Shown one piece after another: positions 51,998 to 60,381 of a DNA stretch of 64,000 nt. Position numbers and translations under genes: made by a program. The stretch covers positions 1 through 64,000 of the forward strand of contig JBDVOJ010000024.1 of assembly GCA_039969155.1 (NCBI GenBank), given 5' to 3'. The DNA is from GCA-002733465 sp039969155 (lineage in GTDB: Bacteria; Pseudomonadota; Gammaproteobacteria; Enterobacterales; Kangiellaceae). Under the pieces are notes generated by a model. The model was not told where the DNA came from and searched no databases. It was given only the letters and a program-made list of their open reading frames with translations. Within the stretch, counting starts at the first letter, position 1; the number at the start of each line of letters is the position of its first letter.

Positions 51998-53233
51998 GTG
52001 GTAAACAAAGTTTTATATCTATTTAGAAGTGAAGCGTCGGGTGGCATATTTTTAGTCATTGCCGCAGTTTTGGCCATGCTGATCGCAAACTCACCATTAA
52101 AAGATTGGTACAACTCATTGCTGGAAATTCCGGTGGTTTTTAGCATCGGAACTTTTGTTATTGATAAAGGCTTATTGCTGTGGGTTAACGACGGCTTGAT
52201 GGCGTTGTTTTTCTTTCTAGTTGGTTTAGAAATAAAAAGAGAAGTTCTAAACGGTCAGCTGTCCGACGCTAAACAATTAGTTTTACCGCTGATTGCAGCA
52301 GTGGCGGGGATAGTGGTCCCAGCACTTATTTACCTGAGTTTTAATTCCGAAGATCCGATTGCGGCAAACGGTTGGGCGATCCCATCGGCAACCGATATTG
52401 CATTTGCGTTGGGTGTCTTTGTGATTTTTGGTAAGTATTTGCCACTAGCTCTGAAACTGTTTTTACTGGCAGTCGCAATTTTTGATGACATAGCGGCAGT
52501 AGTCATTATTGCTTTGTTTTATTCTGAAGACTTATCCATGGTTTCAATTTTAGTCGCTTCAATTGGGATCGCTGGTTTGTTCATATTGAACTATTTTAAT
52601 CTTCAAATTAAAGCCGCCTATATTTTGATTGGCTTGGTCGTTTGGGCTGCGGTGTTAAAATCGGGTGTTCACGCCACTTTAGCCGGATTTGCGGTCGCTT
52701 GGTTTATTCCTCTGATGACGAAAAAAGAAGGCGAGGAAGAATCAATGCTAGAAGGTATTGAGCACTCGCTCCACCCCTGGGTAACCTTCTTTATTTTACC
52801 GGTTTTTGCCTTTGCTAATGCCGGTGTGGATTTAGCCGGAGCAACCATGGAGACTCTGCTTAATCCAGTGACCATTGGTATCGCGCTTGGATTATTTATA
52901 GGTAAGCAAGTCGGCATTTTTGGCGCCTGTTGGTTAGCGGTTCAATGCAGGCTGACAAAACTACCTAAAGACGTTACTTGGCCGCAACTCTATGGAGTCT
53001 GCTTATTATGCGGAATAGGATTTACCATGAGTCTCTTTATTGGCACGCTAGCTTTTGAACACAATGGTCTGTTCTTACAAGAAAGTGTCAAAGTGGGTGT
53101 ATTGATGGGATCTTTATTCTCCGCCGGGCTTGGTGCATTTGTCATCTCTCGAGTGAATAAGAGTTATCAAGCTCGAAAAAACAACAGCAACTCAAGCGAA
53201 GGTACACAAACAGAATCACCGGCCACGGCATAA
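51998..53233 (+). CDS. nhaA: Na+/H+ antiporter NhaA
   Basis: A 411-residue inner-membrane antiporter of the NhaA family that exchanges internal Na+ for external H+. The family core is complete: SEASGGIFLVIAAVLAMLIANSPL at the start, WVNDGLMALFFFLVGLEIKREVL, the ion-binding NGWAIPSATDIAFALGVF and LAVAIFDDIAAVVIIALF (the two Asp), and GVHATLAGFAVAW. The C-terminus is short and hydrophilic. The start is GTG at 51998 with AAGGAAG 8 bases upstream. It lies close to the SbtA-like gene and could maintain the sodium gradient that SbtA uses; also a salt and pH role. Confidence 0.95.
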   Translation: MVNKVLYLFRSEASGGIFLVIAAVLAMLIANSPLKDWYNSLLEIPVVFSIGTFVIDKGLLLWVNDGLMALFFFLVGLEIKREVLNGQLSDAKQLVLPLIAAVAGIVVPALIYLSFNSEDPIAANGWAIPSATDIAFALGVFVIFGKYLPLALKLFLLAVAIFDDIAAVVIIALFYSEDLSMVSILVASIGIAGLFILNYFNLQIKAAYILIGLVVWAAVLKSGVHATLAGFAVAWFIPLMTKKEGEEESMLEGIEHSLHPWVTFFILPVFAFANAGVDLAGATMETLLNPVTIGIALGLFIGKQVGIFGACWLAVQCRLTKLPKDVTWPQLYGVCLLCGIGFTMSLFIGTLAFEHNGLFLQESVKVGVLMGSLFSAGLGAFVISRVNKSYQARKNNSNSSEGTQTESPATA

Positions 53234-53288
53234 TTGAGTCAACCCAATTCAAGCCATGGCCGACTAATTTGATAACTGGAGTTAAGAA

Positions 53289-53975
53289 ATGATTGACGTA
53301 AACAACATCTTAAAAGGGTTAACTTCAAGCCCTGCCGCTAAAGGTTTTTTGGGCGGCATCGCCGGTGGCGCAGCAACCAGCGCACTAACCAGTAAGAAAG
53401 GGCGCAAAGGTGCAGTAAAATTACTTAAATACGGTGGCGTTGCCGCGGTGGGAGCTATCGCTTGGAAAGCTTATAAGCAATATTCAAATAAGTCACCACA
53501 AGATCAACAACAATTTGAGTCAAATGGTTCGGCCGCAATTCAGCAACAACCACAGATTCAACAAGACCCAAATTGGCAAGGTTTACAGGCGAGCAACTTT
53601 AGAAACTTAGAAGTTGCAGAAAATGCCCAAGAACAAGCTCAGTTCATCATTAAGTCAATGGTTGCAGCAGCCATGGCTGATGGACATGTTGATGCCACTG
53701 AATACCAAAAAATATTGAGCAAAGCTGATGAAATTGGATTATCGCTAGAAGAAAAAAATATGCTTTTAGCTGAAATGGCGGCTCCAATGAAACTTGAACA
53801 GGTTATTGGACAGTGCAATTGTCCACAGTTAGCTTTGGAGGTTTATACCGCTTCGCATTTTGCTGTTGATGAAAATTTGAAAAGTGGTAGAGCCTATTTA
53901 GATAATCTTGCTAATGGCCTGCAAATTCCGATTCAACTGGTGAGAGCTGTGGAAGAGCAGTCTGAGAACCTATAA
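53289..53975 (+). CDS. DUF533 (TerB-like/YebE-like) protein
   Basis: A 228-residue protein. A Gly/Ala-rich membrane-associated segment (about 18-65, with AAKGFLGGIAGGAATSA and GGVAAVGAIAWKAYKQY) is followed by a Gln-rich linker and a helical domain (about 110-225) with AAAMADGHVDATEYQKILSKADEIGLSLEEK, the TerB-like/DUF533 signature including the acidic metal loop. E. coli YebE is the best-known relative; the function is unknown, linked to envelope or tellurite stress. It follows nhaA by 55 bp and ends at a strong hairpin. Confidence 0.9.
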   Translation: MIDVNNILKGLTSSPAAKGFLGGIAGGAATSALTSKKGRKGAVKLLKYGGVAAVGAIAWKAYKQYSNKSPQDQQQFESNGSAAIQQQPQIQQDPNWQGLQASNFRNLEVAENAQEQAQFIIKSMVAAAMADGHVDATEYQKILSKADEIGLSLEEKNMLLAEMAAPMKLEQVIGQCNCPQLALEVYTASHFAVDENLKSGRAYLDNLANGLQIPIQLVRAVEEQSENL

Positions 53976-53983
53976 ATTTAAAT

Positions 53984-54020
53984 ACCAATGAGCAGTCTAA
54001 TATTTAGATTCCTCATTGGT
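53984..54020 (+). terminator. Terminator-like hairpin after the DUF533 gene
   Basis: ACCAATGAG (53984-53992) pairs with CTCATTGGT (54012-54020); inside, TCTAA and TTAGA extend the hairpin. A short GTTT follows, so termination of the nhaA-DUF533 transcript is probable. Confidence 0.6.
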
Positions 54021-54069
54021 GTTTAGCGCCTGCTAGCTTCCGCCATTTCTTGAAATTTATGATTAAACT

Positions 54070-54741
54070 TTAGGAATATCGAAATTGAATTTTTTGTTCT
54101 GCTGTATAGCAAAGAATTTTCATCATTATGCCGTACATGAGCGTCAAAACTGAGACAGCAAATGCTGGACCGAAAACACCAGAAAATTCTGCCGCATCAA
54201 TATTTGATGCCATTGCAACCCAACCGATAAATGTTGTAAAAACTCCCAAAAGTACAGCAGTATTTCCGGTAACTCTCAAGAACTGACAAGCACCTAAAAC
54301 TTCTTTTTCTTGGACGTCTTGCTGATCGACAAATGACAGCCTAATACTATTTTTGTATGCATCCACGGAACTCGCTGCAATACCGAACGCTAACGCAGGG
54401 GGGATCACCAAAATTAGAGAAGGCCAATCTATAAACATTTCTAATCGTCCTCCTAAGATCATCCCCATCAAAGTGACTGCTAGAAAAATAAAAATACTAA
54501 TAATAAAGGCCATAAGCCCTCCTTTCTGTTTCCACATATAAAACAAAGCAGATCGAATACACTGCCGCCAAAACCAACGTTTAGGATCAAGTTTTAAGTT
54601 CTCTTGTCCGCACATTTGGCAAAATTCTTCATAGAGATCACCGAGTAATTGCTCACGAATATCGGCCGGAAGAACCCAAGCCAATATCTTCTCCGCAATA
54701 ATCGGTGGAGTTGGGATGTTGTTCGGTAATTTACTCATCAC
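54070..54741 (-). CDS. Membrane protein of permease-prefix type, partner of PadR
   Basis: A 223-residue protein. The N-terminal 60 residues, PPIIAEKILAWVLPADIREQLLGDLYEEFCQM ... RWFWRQCIRSALFYM, match the permease prefix domain found in front of MacB-like ABC permeases and regularly encoded after PadR-type regulators. Four transmembrane segments follow at about 76-100, 105-122, 155-175 and 187-210. The ABC permease part itself is absent. The start lies 10 bp after the PadR gene, so they form an operon. A role in sensing or anchoring is possible but unproved. Confidence 0.83.
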   Translation of the reverse strand: MMSKLPNNIPTPPIIAEKILAWVLPADIREQLLGDLYEEFCQMCGQENLKLDPKRWFWRQCIRSALFYMWKQKGGLMAFIISIFIFLAVTLMGMILGGRLEMFIDWPSLILVIPPALAFGIAASSVDAYKNSIRLSFVDQQDVQEKEVLGACQFLRVTGNTAVLLGVFTTFIGWVAMASNIDAAEFSGVFGPAFAVSVLTLMYGIMMKILCYTAEQKIQFRYS

Positions 54742-54751
54742 CCACCCCCGG

Positions 54752-55084
54752 TTAACTTAGACATCGCAAAGTTACGCCTTGCCACATTTTGTCGATCGCA
54801 GAGCGTGACCGAGTTAATGCCTGTTTACCTTTAGCGCTGACTCTAAAATAGCGCTTTGCTCTGCCACCTCTTTCGGGCGTCGACTCTCCTAGCGATGATT
54901 TTATGAGTCCCTTTTTCTCTAGTCTTTCTAGAGTGGCATATAACGCCCCAATAGCGACATCTCTCTCTATTGTTTGCTGTAACAGCTGTCTAATCTTGGT
55001 GCCATATGCCTGTTTATCCAACTTCAAAAGAGCTAGTAGAAGAATATGTTCGAACTCTCCTAAGTATTTTTCTTTATTACTCAT
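54752..55084 (-). CDS. PadR family transcriptional regulator
   Basis: A 110-residue PadR-type winged-helix repressor: EFEHILLLALLKLDKQAYGTKIRQLLQQTIERDVAIGALYATLERLEKKGLIKSSLGESTPERGGRAKRYFRVSAKGKQAL is the entire domain. I use the ATG at 55084, with GGGA ahead; the frame begins with a GTG at 55102. It is followed after 10 bp by the permease-prefix membrane protein. A 13-bp imperfect inverted repeat 28-79 bp upstream is the likely operator, for self-repression. Confidence 0.92.
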   Translation of the reverse strand: MSNKEKYLGEFEHILLLALLKLDKQAYGTKIRQLLQQTIERDVAIGALYATLERLEKKGLIKSSLGESTPERGGRAKRYFRVSAKGKQALTRSRSAIDKMWQGVTLRCLS

Positions 55085-55111
55085 ATTATTCCCAATAGTC
55101 ACAACTATACT

Positions 55112-55163
55112 CTACAATATAGAACAAATTAGAAGTATTGCCAGAATTTATTCTATTTTGTAG
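55112..55163. promoter_or_regulatory. Inverted repeat upstream of padR gene
   Basis: CTACAATATAGAA (55112-55124) and TTCTATTTTGTAG (55151-55163) match at 12 of 13 positions as inverted repeats. The position fits an operator of the PadR regulator. The remaining 55164-55319 shows no gene. Confidence 0.5.
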
Positions 55164-55319
55164 TAAAAATATTAATAGGAACCTAACAAGATACTGATCC
55201 AGTATGTCGAGCGAATCGATTTAAGTTGGTCTAGCGTGGCTAGAATTAGCCGAGGTTCTATTTGGGATTTTGCTTCTGAGTGAATAGTCGGTGTATTCCG
55301 AATGTGGAATCTGATAAGC

Positions 55320-55958
55320 CTACTTTACCGTTGCGACGCGATAACTAAACCATATCAATAACGAGCCAGTAACCGATTGCATTGTCCGCTGAAATTTATC
55401 GGACTTAGTAAAGTGGGAAGATTTTCCAATTAAAACGACCAAAGAGGAAAACCAGATCGCAGCGAATACCGCATGAATTGTCACTAACCCAAAGGAAGCC
55501 AATAAAGCCTCCTGTTCGAAACTGACAAATTGAGGAAAAGCTGCCAAATAAAAGATTGATACTTTGGGATTTAATAAATTAGTTAACAGACCCTCGATAA
55601 AACTGGCCGTTAATCGTTTATTACTATGAGTTAACTGGTTTTTGTTAGAGGCCAATAGTGTCGTTTTTTTTGCAAAGGCAGAGACAATCGCTTTTACTCC
55701 GAGATAAGCCAAATAAAGTGCGCCCAAAATTTTGACGAGTAGAAACAAATTAGCCGATGAAACGATGATCGCTGATAAACCCAACACTGACAAAGTACCG
55801 TGCAAATAGAAAGCGACGACGATCCCTAACACGTTAGCATAACCGTGTTGTTTGCCGAACGTTGGTACATTTTTTAAAAGCAGAGCGCCGTTTGGTCCTG
55901 GTGACATAACCATGACAGAAACGATTAGAAAAAAGGTAAGTAAAGTATAGAGTTCCAA
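55320..55958 (-). CDS. LysE/RhtB family exporter
   Basis: A 212-residue inner-membrane exporter with six hydrophobic segments. The signature VMSPGPNGALLLKNVPTFGKQHGYANVLGIVVAF (residues 17-50) is that of LysE/RhtB-type amino-acid exporters. LLTNLLNPKVSIFYLAAFPQFV near 120-142 is the second conserved loop. It lies 40 bp after the PaiB-like gene on the same strand, suggesting an operon with PaiB and the GNAT acetyltransferase that exports or modifies amino compounds. The substrate is unknown. Confidence 0.93.
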   Translation of the reverse strand: MELYTLLTFFLIVSVMVMSPGPNGALLLKNVPTFGKQHGYANVLGIVVAFYLHGTLSVLGLSAIIVSSANLFLLVKILGALYLAYLGVKAIVSAFAKKTTLLASNKNQLTHSNKRLTASFIEGLLTNLLNPKVSIFYLAAFPQFVSFEQEALLASFGLVTIHAVFAAIWFSSLVVLIGKSSHFTKSDKFQRTMQSVTGSLLIWFSYRVATVK

Positions 55959-55998
55959 AATAAAATCCTGTTTTATCTAGCGTTGAGTGAGTAATAAG

Positions 55999-56622
55999 TT
56001 ATTTGGTGTCATTACCAGTACCAACGTTAAATTTACGCATGTAATTGGCTAGGGCTATGGAGTCCATATTATCTGATGTTTGCAAAGCGGTAAAAACACC
56101 CAGCTGATCTTCTTGCTTGCGCTGTTGTCCCAATTTATGTTTGGCATCGACCCGAGAAATAGTCAGTTTAAATGAAACAATCGCTTTACTCAGTTTCTGT
56201 TGATAATCTTCAGGCATCACTAGAGGGTTATTTAATAACTCAGGTTCATATTTTTTCACGGTATCTTTTACCACTTGAATGGTTTGTTCGTCTGATAACA
56301 ATTCAAACTTGCCATACACATGAACGGCTGCATAATTCCATGTTGGCACCGCTGGACCACTGGCATACCAGTTAGGGGAAATATAAGCATGTGGCCCGGC
56401 AAACACTACCATCACTTGCTTGTCTTGAAGTTCTTTCCAGTGAGAATTAGCTCTTGCCATATGACTATATAAAGTACCTAATTCACCTTCATTGGCTGCA
56501 TGCAAGAAGGGTAGATGAGTCGCTTCTAACGAATCAGACATCAAAATGCCAAACCCATAATCTGATATAAATTGGGTTACAGAGTTTTCCGGCGCCATAG
56601 TCAAACTTTTTGGAATATACAT
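55999..56622 (-). CDS. PaiB-like FMN-binding protein
   Basis: A 207-residue split-barrel protein of the PaiB family. The start MYIPKSLTMAPENSVTQFISDYGFGILMSD, the middle ATHLPFLHAANEGELGTLYSHMARANSHWKEL and VVFAGPHAYISPNWYASGPAVPTWNYAAVHVYGKF are in the family order. PaiB is annotated as a transcription repressor in Bacillus but is probably a flavin-binding protein. The ATG at 56622, after AGGAG, fits the conserved start; the frame opens 21 codons upstream. It is 11 bp after the GNAT gene, so GNAT-PaiB-LysE form an operon, as with PaiA/PaiB pairs. Confidence 0.92.
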   Translation of the reverse strand: MYIPKSLTMAPENSVTQFISDYGFGILMSDSLEATHLPFLHAANEGELGTLYSHMARANSHWKELQDKQVMVVFAGPHAYISPNWYASGPAVPTWNYAAVHVYGKFELLSDEQTIQVVKDTVKKYEPELLNNPLVMPEDYQQKLSKAIVSFKLTISRVDAKHKLGQQRKQEDQLGVFTALQTSDNMDSIALANYMRKFNVGTGNDTK

Positions 56623-56633
56623 AGTGACTTCTC

Positions 56634-57242
56634 CTAAAACTCTTTGCCAATTTTTTGTTGCAAGGAATCTTTGACTTCCGGCCATTCCTGTTGGGTAACA
56701 CTAAAGATCGCGGTATTTCTTAAGCTACCATCGGGTAGAATCCTAAGATTTCTTAAAACTCCTTCAAAAGTCGCCCCAATGCGCTGAATCGCATTTCTTG
56801 ATGGATTGTTTTTCTCATGGGTTTTGAACTCGACTCTCACGGCAGCTAAAGTTTCAAAAGCATGTTGTAACAGTAAAAATTTTGCATGAGTGTTAACGTA
56901 ACTGCGTTGATACTGAGGAGTAATGAAAGTAAATCCAATCTCTATTCCTCTGTCTTGCTCGCGAATGGAACAGTACCGCGTCGAACCGACAATATGATCA
57001 GAGGCTTTATCAATAATTACAAATGGAATATGTTGGCCTAATCGCTGTTGTTGCAAGGACTCCTCAATCCAGCTTTTACTGGCCTCTAGTGATTCGCAAT
57101 GATTAGGCGCAACCCACTGCCAGAGCTCAGGATAATGGCCGGCGTGGAAAAACCCTTCGGCATGTTCCAATGCGAGTGGTTTTAACCTGACTTTATCTGT
57201 TTGCAGCTCGACTGGTTCTGGTTTGAACGGGGGTCTTTTCAT
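56634..57242 (-). CDS. GNAT family N-acetyltransferase (RimJ/RimL-like)
   Basis: A 202-residue acetyltransferase. VRLKPLALEHAEGFF at the N-terminus, GIEIGFTFITPQYQRSYVNTHAKFLLLQHAFETL as the CoA-binding part and VEFKTHEKNNPSRNAIQRIGATFEG near residues 140-165 match the RimJ/RimL-like group. It may acetylate amino groups of small molecules or proteins. It heads the GNAT-PaiB-LysE operon and is divergent from the MocR-type regulator across 158 bp, which could be the operon's control. Confidence 0.9.
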   Translation of the reverse strand: MKRPPFKPEPVELQTDKVRLKPLALEHAEGFFHAGHYPELWQWVAPNHCESLEASKSWIEESLQQQRLGQHIPFVIIDKASDHIVGSTRYCSIREQDRGIEIGFTFITPQYQRSYVNTHAKFLLLQHAFETLAAVRVEFKTHEKNNPSRNAIQRIGATFEGVLRNLRILPDGSLRNTAIFSVTQQEWPEVKDSLQQKIGKEF

Positions 57243-57400
57243 TATTCCTAGTTCCTCTAATTCCTAGTAATTAGCCAGTTAAGTAGCTATTTTGACAGTT
57301 TTTGGTATATTTATAACAACCAGTTTTAACTATTTAGTTATACCAGTATCAGAGCCAACATCAATATCAACTTGAATATCCATTTGAATATTAAGACCGA

Positions 57401-58861
57401 ATGAAACGACTGACGCTAGAGCTAGACTCAAGTATTCGACCGATCTACCTAAGAGTCGCTTCTGCCATTCGTTCAGCCATCAACAATGGTCAGCTGAAGC
57501 CCTCTGAGGTTTTACCATCGGCAAGAGAGCTAGCCAAAATCCAAAAAATTAATCGGCATACGGTGATGTCAGCTTATCAGGAGCTAATTGCTCAAGGTTG
57601 GCTTGAGTCTAAGGAAAGAAAAAACTATTCCGTTGTTGCTTCATTGCCGATTGAAATGAGTCAAGCAAAATCAGATCAAAAATTAATCTCAGATCAATTT
57701 GACTGGCCAGTTAACAGGCAATTTGAATCGCTTTCAACGACCAAACCAACCGCACAATTCGAATACAATTTTGCTGGAGGCATGCCCGATCTAAGTCTTT
57801 TTCCGTTTAAAGAATTTAAATACTATATGAATCAAAGTCTGCTGAATCCCAACTTAGAAAATCTGGGTTACGGGAATAATCAAGGTTCACTTAGTTTTCT
57901 TGAGCAGCTTAAAACTTACTTAAGACGAGCTCGTTCGATTACTAACAAAGAAATCATAGCCGTCAATGGTACTCAAGAAGCACTTTTTCTGATTGCACAA
58001 CTTTTACTCAAATCGGGTGATCGAGTAGCGGTTGAACCATTGGGCTATCGACCTGCTTGGAACGCGTTTAGGAGTGCGGGAGCTGAACTTGTCGCATTAA
58101 AGCAGCATGCTAAGGGGATAAACACCGTTCACTTAAAAGAGCAGATTATCGAAAAAAATATCAAGCTCATTTATCTTACGCCACTGCATCAATATCCAAC
58201 AACCGTAACCTTACCACTCGAAGAGCGGATGGCCATTTACTCTTTAGCTGCGGAGCACAATGTGATGATTGTTGAAGATGATTACGATCATGAGTTCCAT
58301 TACGACAGTCAACCGTTAGCCCCAATGGCGGCAAACGACCCCAATGGACAAGTCATCTACTTGGCGTCATTTTCAAAAATAATGTTTCCTGGAAGCCGAA
58401 TTGGTTGCATTGCCGTTGACCAGTCGTTAGTACCAGCATTGCTCAACTACCGAGCAGTGATTAATCATAAACCAAATAGTTTAGTGCAAGAAGCGATTGC
58501 ACTCTGGATGAAAGATGGTGCATTTGAAAGACACTTGAGAAAAATGACCAAGATCTATCAACAAAGGCGCCAGGGTATCGTTGAAGCCTTAAGTCATTTC
58601 AAACAAAGCGGGGTTGATTTCGACTATTATCTTCCCGCCGGTGGTATGGCATTGTGGTTAGATATTAAGGGACATGCAAAAGAGCTTGAGCAGTTTTGTT
58701 TAAGCAACGATATTTATATTCAAACTGAGCATCAATTTCACTTGGATAAACAAAACAATCGAAATCGATTTATTCGTTTGGGCTTTGCAGCTATGGATTG
58801 CCAACGACTAGTTCAAGGCTTAACTAAAATTTTTGAATTCTTAAATAGTAGGGAAAAATAA
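57401..58861 (+). CDS. MocR/PdxR family regulator (GntR HTH + aminotransferase fold)
   Basis: A 486-residue chimeric regulator. The GntR winged helix spans about 8-75 (RPIYLRVASAIRSAINNGQLKPSEVLPSARELAKIQKINRHTVMSAYQELIAQGWLE). A class I aminotransferase-like domain follows, about 120-480, with AVNGTQEALFLIAQLL, EDDYDHEFHYD and the PLP lysine in YLASFSKIMFPGSRIG. Such regulators sense PLP or a PLP adduct. It is divergent from the GNAT-PaiB-LysE operon, whose products handle amino compounds, and precedes mntP by 3 bp. Confidence 0.93.
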   Translation: MKRLTLELDSSIRPIYLRVASAIRSAINNGQLKPSEVLPSARELAKIQKINRHTVMSAYQELIAQGWLESKERKNYSVVASLPIEMSQAKSDQKLISDQFDWPVNRQFESLSTTKPTAQFEYNFAGGMPDLSLFPFKEFKYYMNQSLLNPNLENLGYGNNQGSLSFLEQLKTYLRRARSITNKEIIAVNGTQEALFLIAQLLLKSGDRVAVEPLGYRPAWNAFRSAGAELVALKQHAKGINTVHLKEQIIEKNIKLIYLTPLHQYPTTVTLPLEERMAIYSLAAEHNVMIVEDDYDHEFHYDSQPLAPMAANDPNGQVIYLASFSKIMFPGSRIGCIAVDQSLVPALLNYRAVINHKPNSLVQEAIALWMKDGAFERHLRKMTKIYQQRRQGIVEALSHFKQSGVDFDYYLPAGGMALWLDIKGHAKELEQFCLSNDIYIQTEHQFHLDKQNNRNRFIRLGFAAMDCQRLVQGLTKIFEFLNSREK

Positions 58862-58864
58862 AAA

Positions 58865-59404
58865 ATGATTGAACTTAGTTTGCTTGCAATAGCGCTTAGT
58901 ATGGATGCGTTTGCAGTGTCGATTGGGTTAGGAGCGCAACATCCGACGGATAAAATAAAGGTCGGTTTATTGGCTGGTTTATATTTTGGTTTTTTCCAAG
59001 GTCTTATGCCGCTGATTGGTTATTGGGGTGGAAAGAGTCTTTTACAATGGACAGCCGTTTTTACCTCGTGGATAGCCTTTGGATTGCTCTGCGCGATTGG
59101 CGGAAAGATGATCTATGAATCGAGCCAAACCGATGAAAATAAATTTGATAAAAAGCTCACTCACTCAATTTTGCTAATACTTGCCATAGCGACCAGCATA
59201 GATGCAATGGCTGCTGGATTTGCGTTAAATCTACTCGATGTTAGTATTCTTGGTGCATGTTTATTGATTGGATTGGTCACCTTTTTGTTTAGTGTCGTTG
59301 GTGTGTATGCGGGTAACAAGAGTGGGACTCTATTGGGAAACAAAGCGGAATTTTTAGGCGGTATAGTACTTATTTTGATAGGGTTGAAGATTGCGCTTGG
59401 GTAA
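58865..59404 (+). CDS. mntP: MntP family manganese efflux pump
   Basis: A 179-residue inner-membrane protein with six helices. The two internal repeats show the family motif: LLAIALSMDAFAVSIGLGA (residues 6-24) and LAIATSIDAMAAGFALNL (about 106-123), with paired Asp residues in SMDAF and SIDAM. MntP exports Mn2+. It starts 3 bp after the MocR regulator gene and is surely co-transcribed with it; no yybP-ykoY-type riboswitch can be placed before it. Family size fits exactly. A hairpin with 9-bp stem follows the stop. Confidence 0.93.
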   Translation: MIELSLLAIALSMDAFAVSIGLGAQHPTDKIKVGLLAGLYFGFFQGLMPLIGYWGGKSLLQWTAVFTSWIAFGLLCAIGGKMIYESSQTDENKFDKKLTHSILLILAIATSIDAMAAGFALNLLDVSILGACLLIGLVTFLFSVVGVYAGNKSGTLLGNKAEFLGGIVLILIGLKIALG

Positions 59405-59427
59405 AACCGAACCGTTTCAGTCATTAT

Positions 59428-59458
59428 TAGATAGCATATTCTCAGGTATTGCTATCTA
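59428..59458 (+). terminator. Hairpin after mntP
   Basis: TAGATAGCA (59428-59436) pairs with TGCTATCTA (59450-59458) around a 13-base loop. It begins 24 bp after the mntP stop. The tail (TTGTGTC) is only weakly T-rich. Confidence 0.5.
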
Positions 59459-59563
59459 TTGTGTCGCTATGAGTCCATACTGATGACGTCATAACACGAC
59501 GATAGTCCTTCGGTTGGCGACTCTAACTTTAGGTTCAAGATTACTTCGCGAGAGGAATGTATC

Positions 59564-59680
59564 ATGAGTAAAGGACAAAACAGTAAAAAAAATACCAAAA
59601 AGAAACCACTTTTAACGGCAAAAGAAAAGAAAGCGGCTAAAGCAGCCAAGAAACAAGAGTCTAATATTTTTAGAGATTAA
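59564..59680 (+). CDS. Lysine-rich 38-residue protein
   Basis: A small gene on the plus strand: ATG at 59564, TAA at 59678-59680, with AGAGGA about 8 bases before the start. The product begins MSKGQNSKKNTKKKPLLT and continues AKEKKAAKAAKKQES. More than a third of it is lysine, and there is a short acidic end. I recall similar small basic KKP-x-x-T-x-K-E-K-x-A-A-K proteins in other gammaproteobacteria. It may bind nucleic acid or ribosomes, which is inference. The hydrophobic open frame on the opposite strand (59467-59649) is its shadow. A hairpin (CGCTtGCTTCTT with AAGAAGatAGCG) lies downstream near 59730-59760. Confidence 0.75.
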   Translation: MSKGQNSKKNTKKKPLLTAKEKKAAKAAKKQESNIFRD

Positions 59681-59821
59681 AATGAAGATGAAGCGCATTG
59701 GTGACAAACACGCTTAGCAAAACGACTCTTAGCAAACAATCCGCTTGCTTCTTCTAAGAAGATAGCGAGTGTTTGTTATCAAGTAATGACCATCCTTCAC
59801 ACACAGAACAACCGCTAAAAA

Positions 59822-60214
59822 TTACTTAAAATCTAAACTATCAATAATTTGATTTAATTCTAGTTGCTCACCGGTAGCTTCCTCACCACTGGATTTTGTT
59901 GATGAAGCCCTGCTACGCGCTTCTACTTGATCTATATATTGCTTAATGCTTGATTTGACTGCCGCTTGCATGGTCATTAATACATCAACAATTTCTTCCT
60001 TCTTACGCACCCAAGTCTCGATAAACAACCCGTCCTCTATTTTAATACTCATTGAATAAGCGCTTTTACTGACGGTGTCGTTAAACACTCGACACCATGC
60101 TTTAGGGGCTTTGTGATTTAGCCTAAAAAATAACTCTATATAAGGTTCGGTTCTAATGACTGGCCGGCGCAATTCGTCGATTCCAGCGATTTTAAGATCA
60201 CTAATATTTTCCAT
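59822..60214 (-). CDS. Hypothetical cytoplasmic protein
   Basis: A 130-residue protein of unknown family. VIRTEPYIELFFRLNHKAPKAWCRVFNDTVSKSAYSMSIKIEDGLFIETWVRKKEEI is a beta-rich central part, followed by an amphipathic helix (VLMTMQAAVKSSIKQYIDQVEA) and a disordered tail with Ser and Glu. I chose the ATG at 60214, because the extension up to 60337 looks non-coding; an ATG at 60259 with a hydrophobic stretch is an alternative that would make it exported. It is convergent with the small basic protein gene. Confidence 0.65.
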   Translation of the reverse strand: MENISDLKIAGIDELRRPVIRTEPYIELFFRLNHKAPKAWCRVFNDTVSKSAYSMSIKIEDGLFIETWVRKKEEIVDVLMTMQAAVKSSIKQYIDQVEARSRASSTKSSGEEATGEQLELNQIIDSLDFK

Positions 60215-60381
60215 AGAAGGGGACACACTGAGAAGTAGCAGAAGGTTGAACAACAGCATACGCGAATCGTTGACTATATACACTGTATATCTAAGATATC
60301 GTTCAACCTCTTGATGGACTGAAGTCCGATCTACCACTAATTAGGCTTGCAGCCAATATGTATCGGAACAAACCTTAAGTA

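Noticed and set aside
59467..59649. Minus-strand hydrophobic 60-residue frame
   Set aside because: It is the reverse of the lysine-rich small gene (AAA codons read as Phe); no ribosome site.
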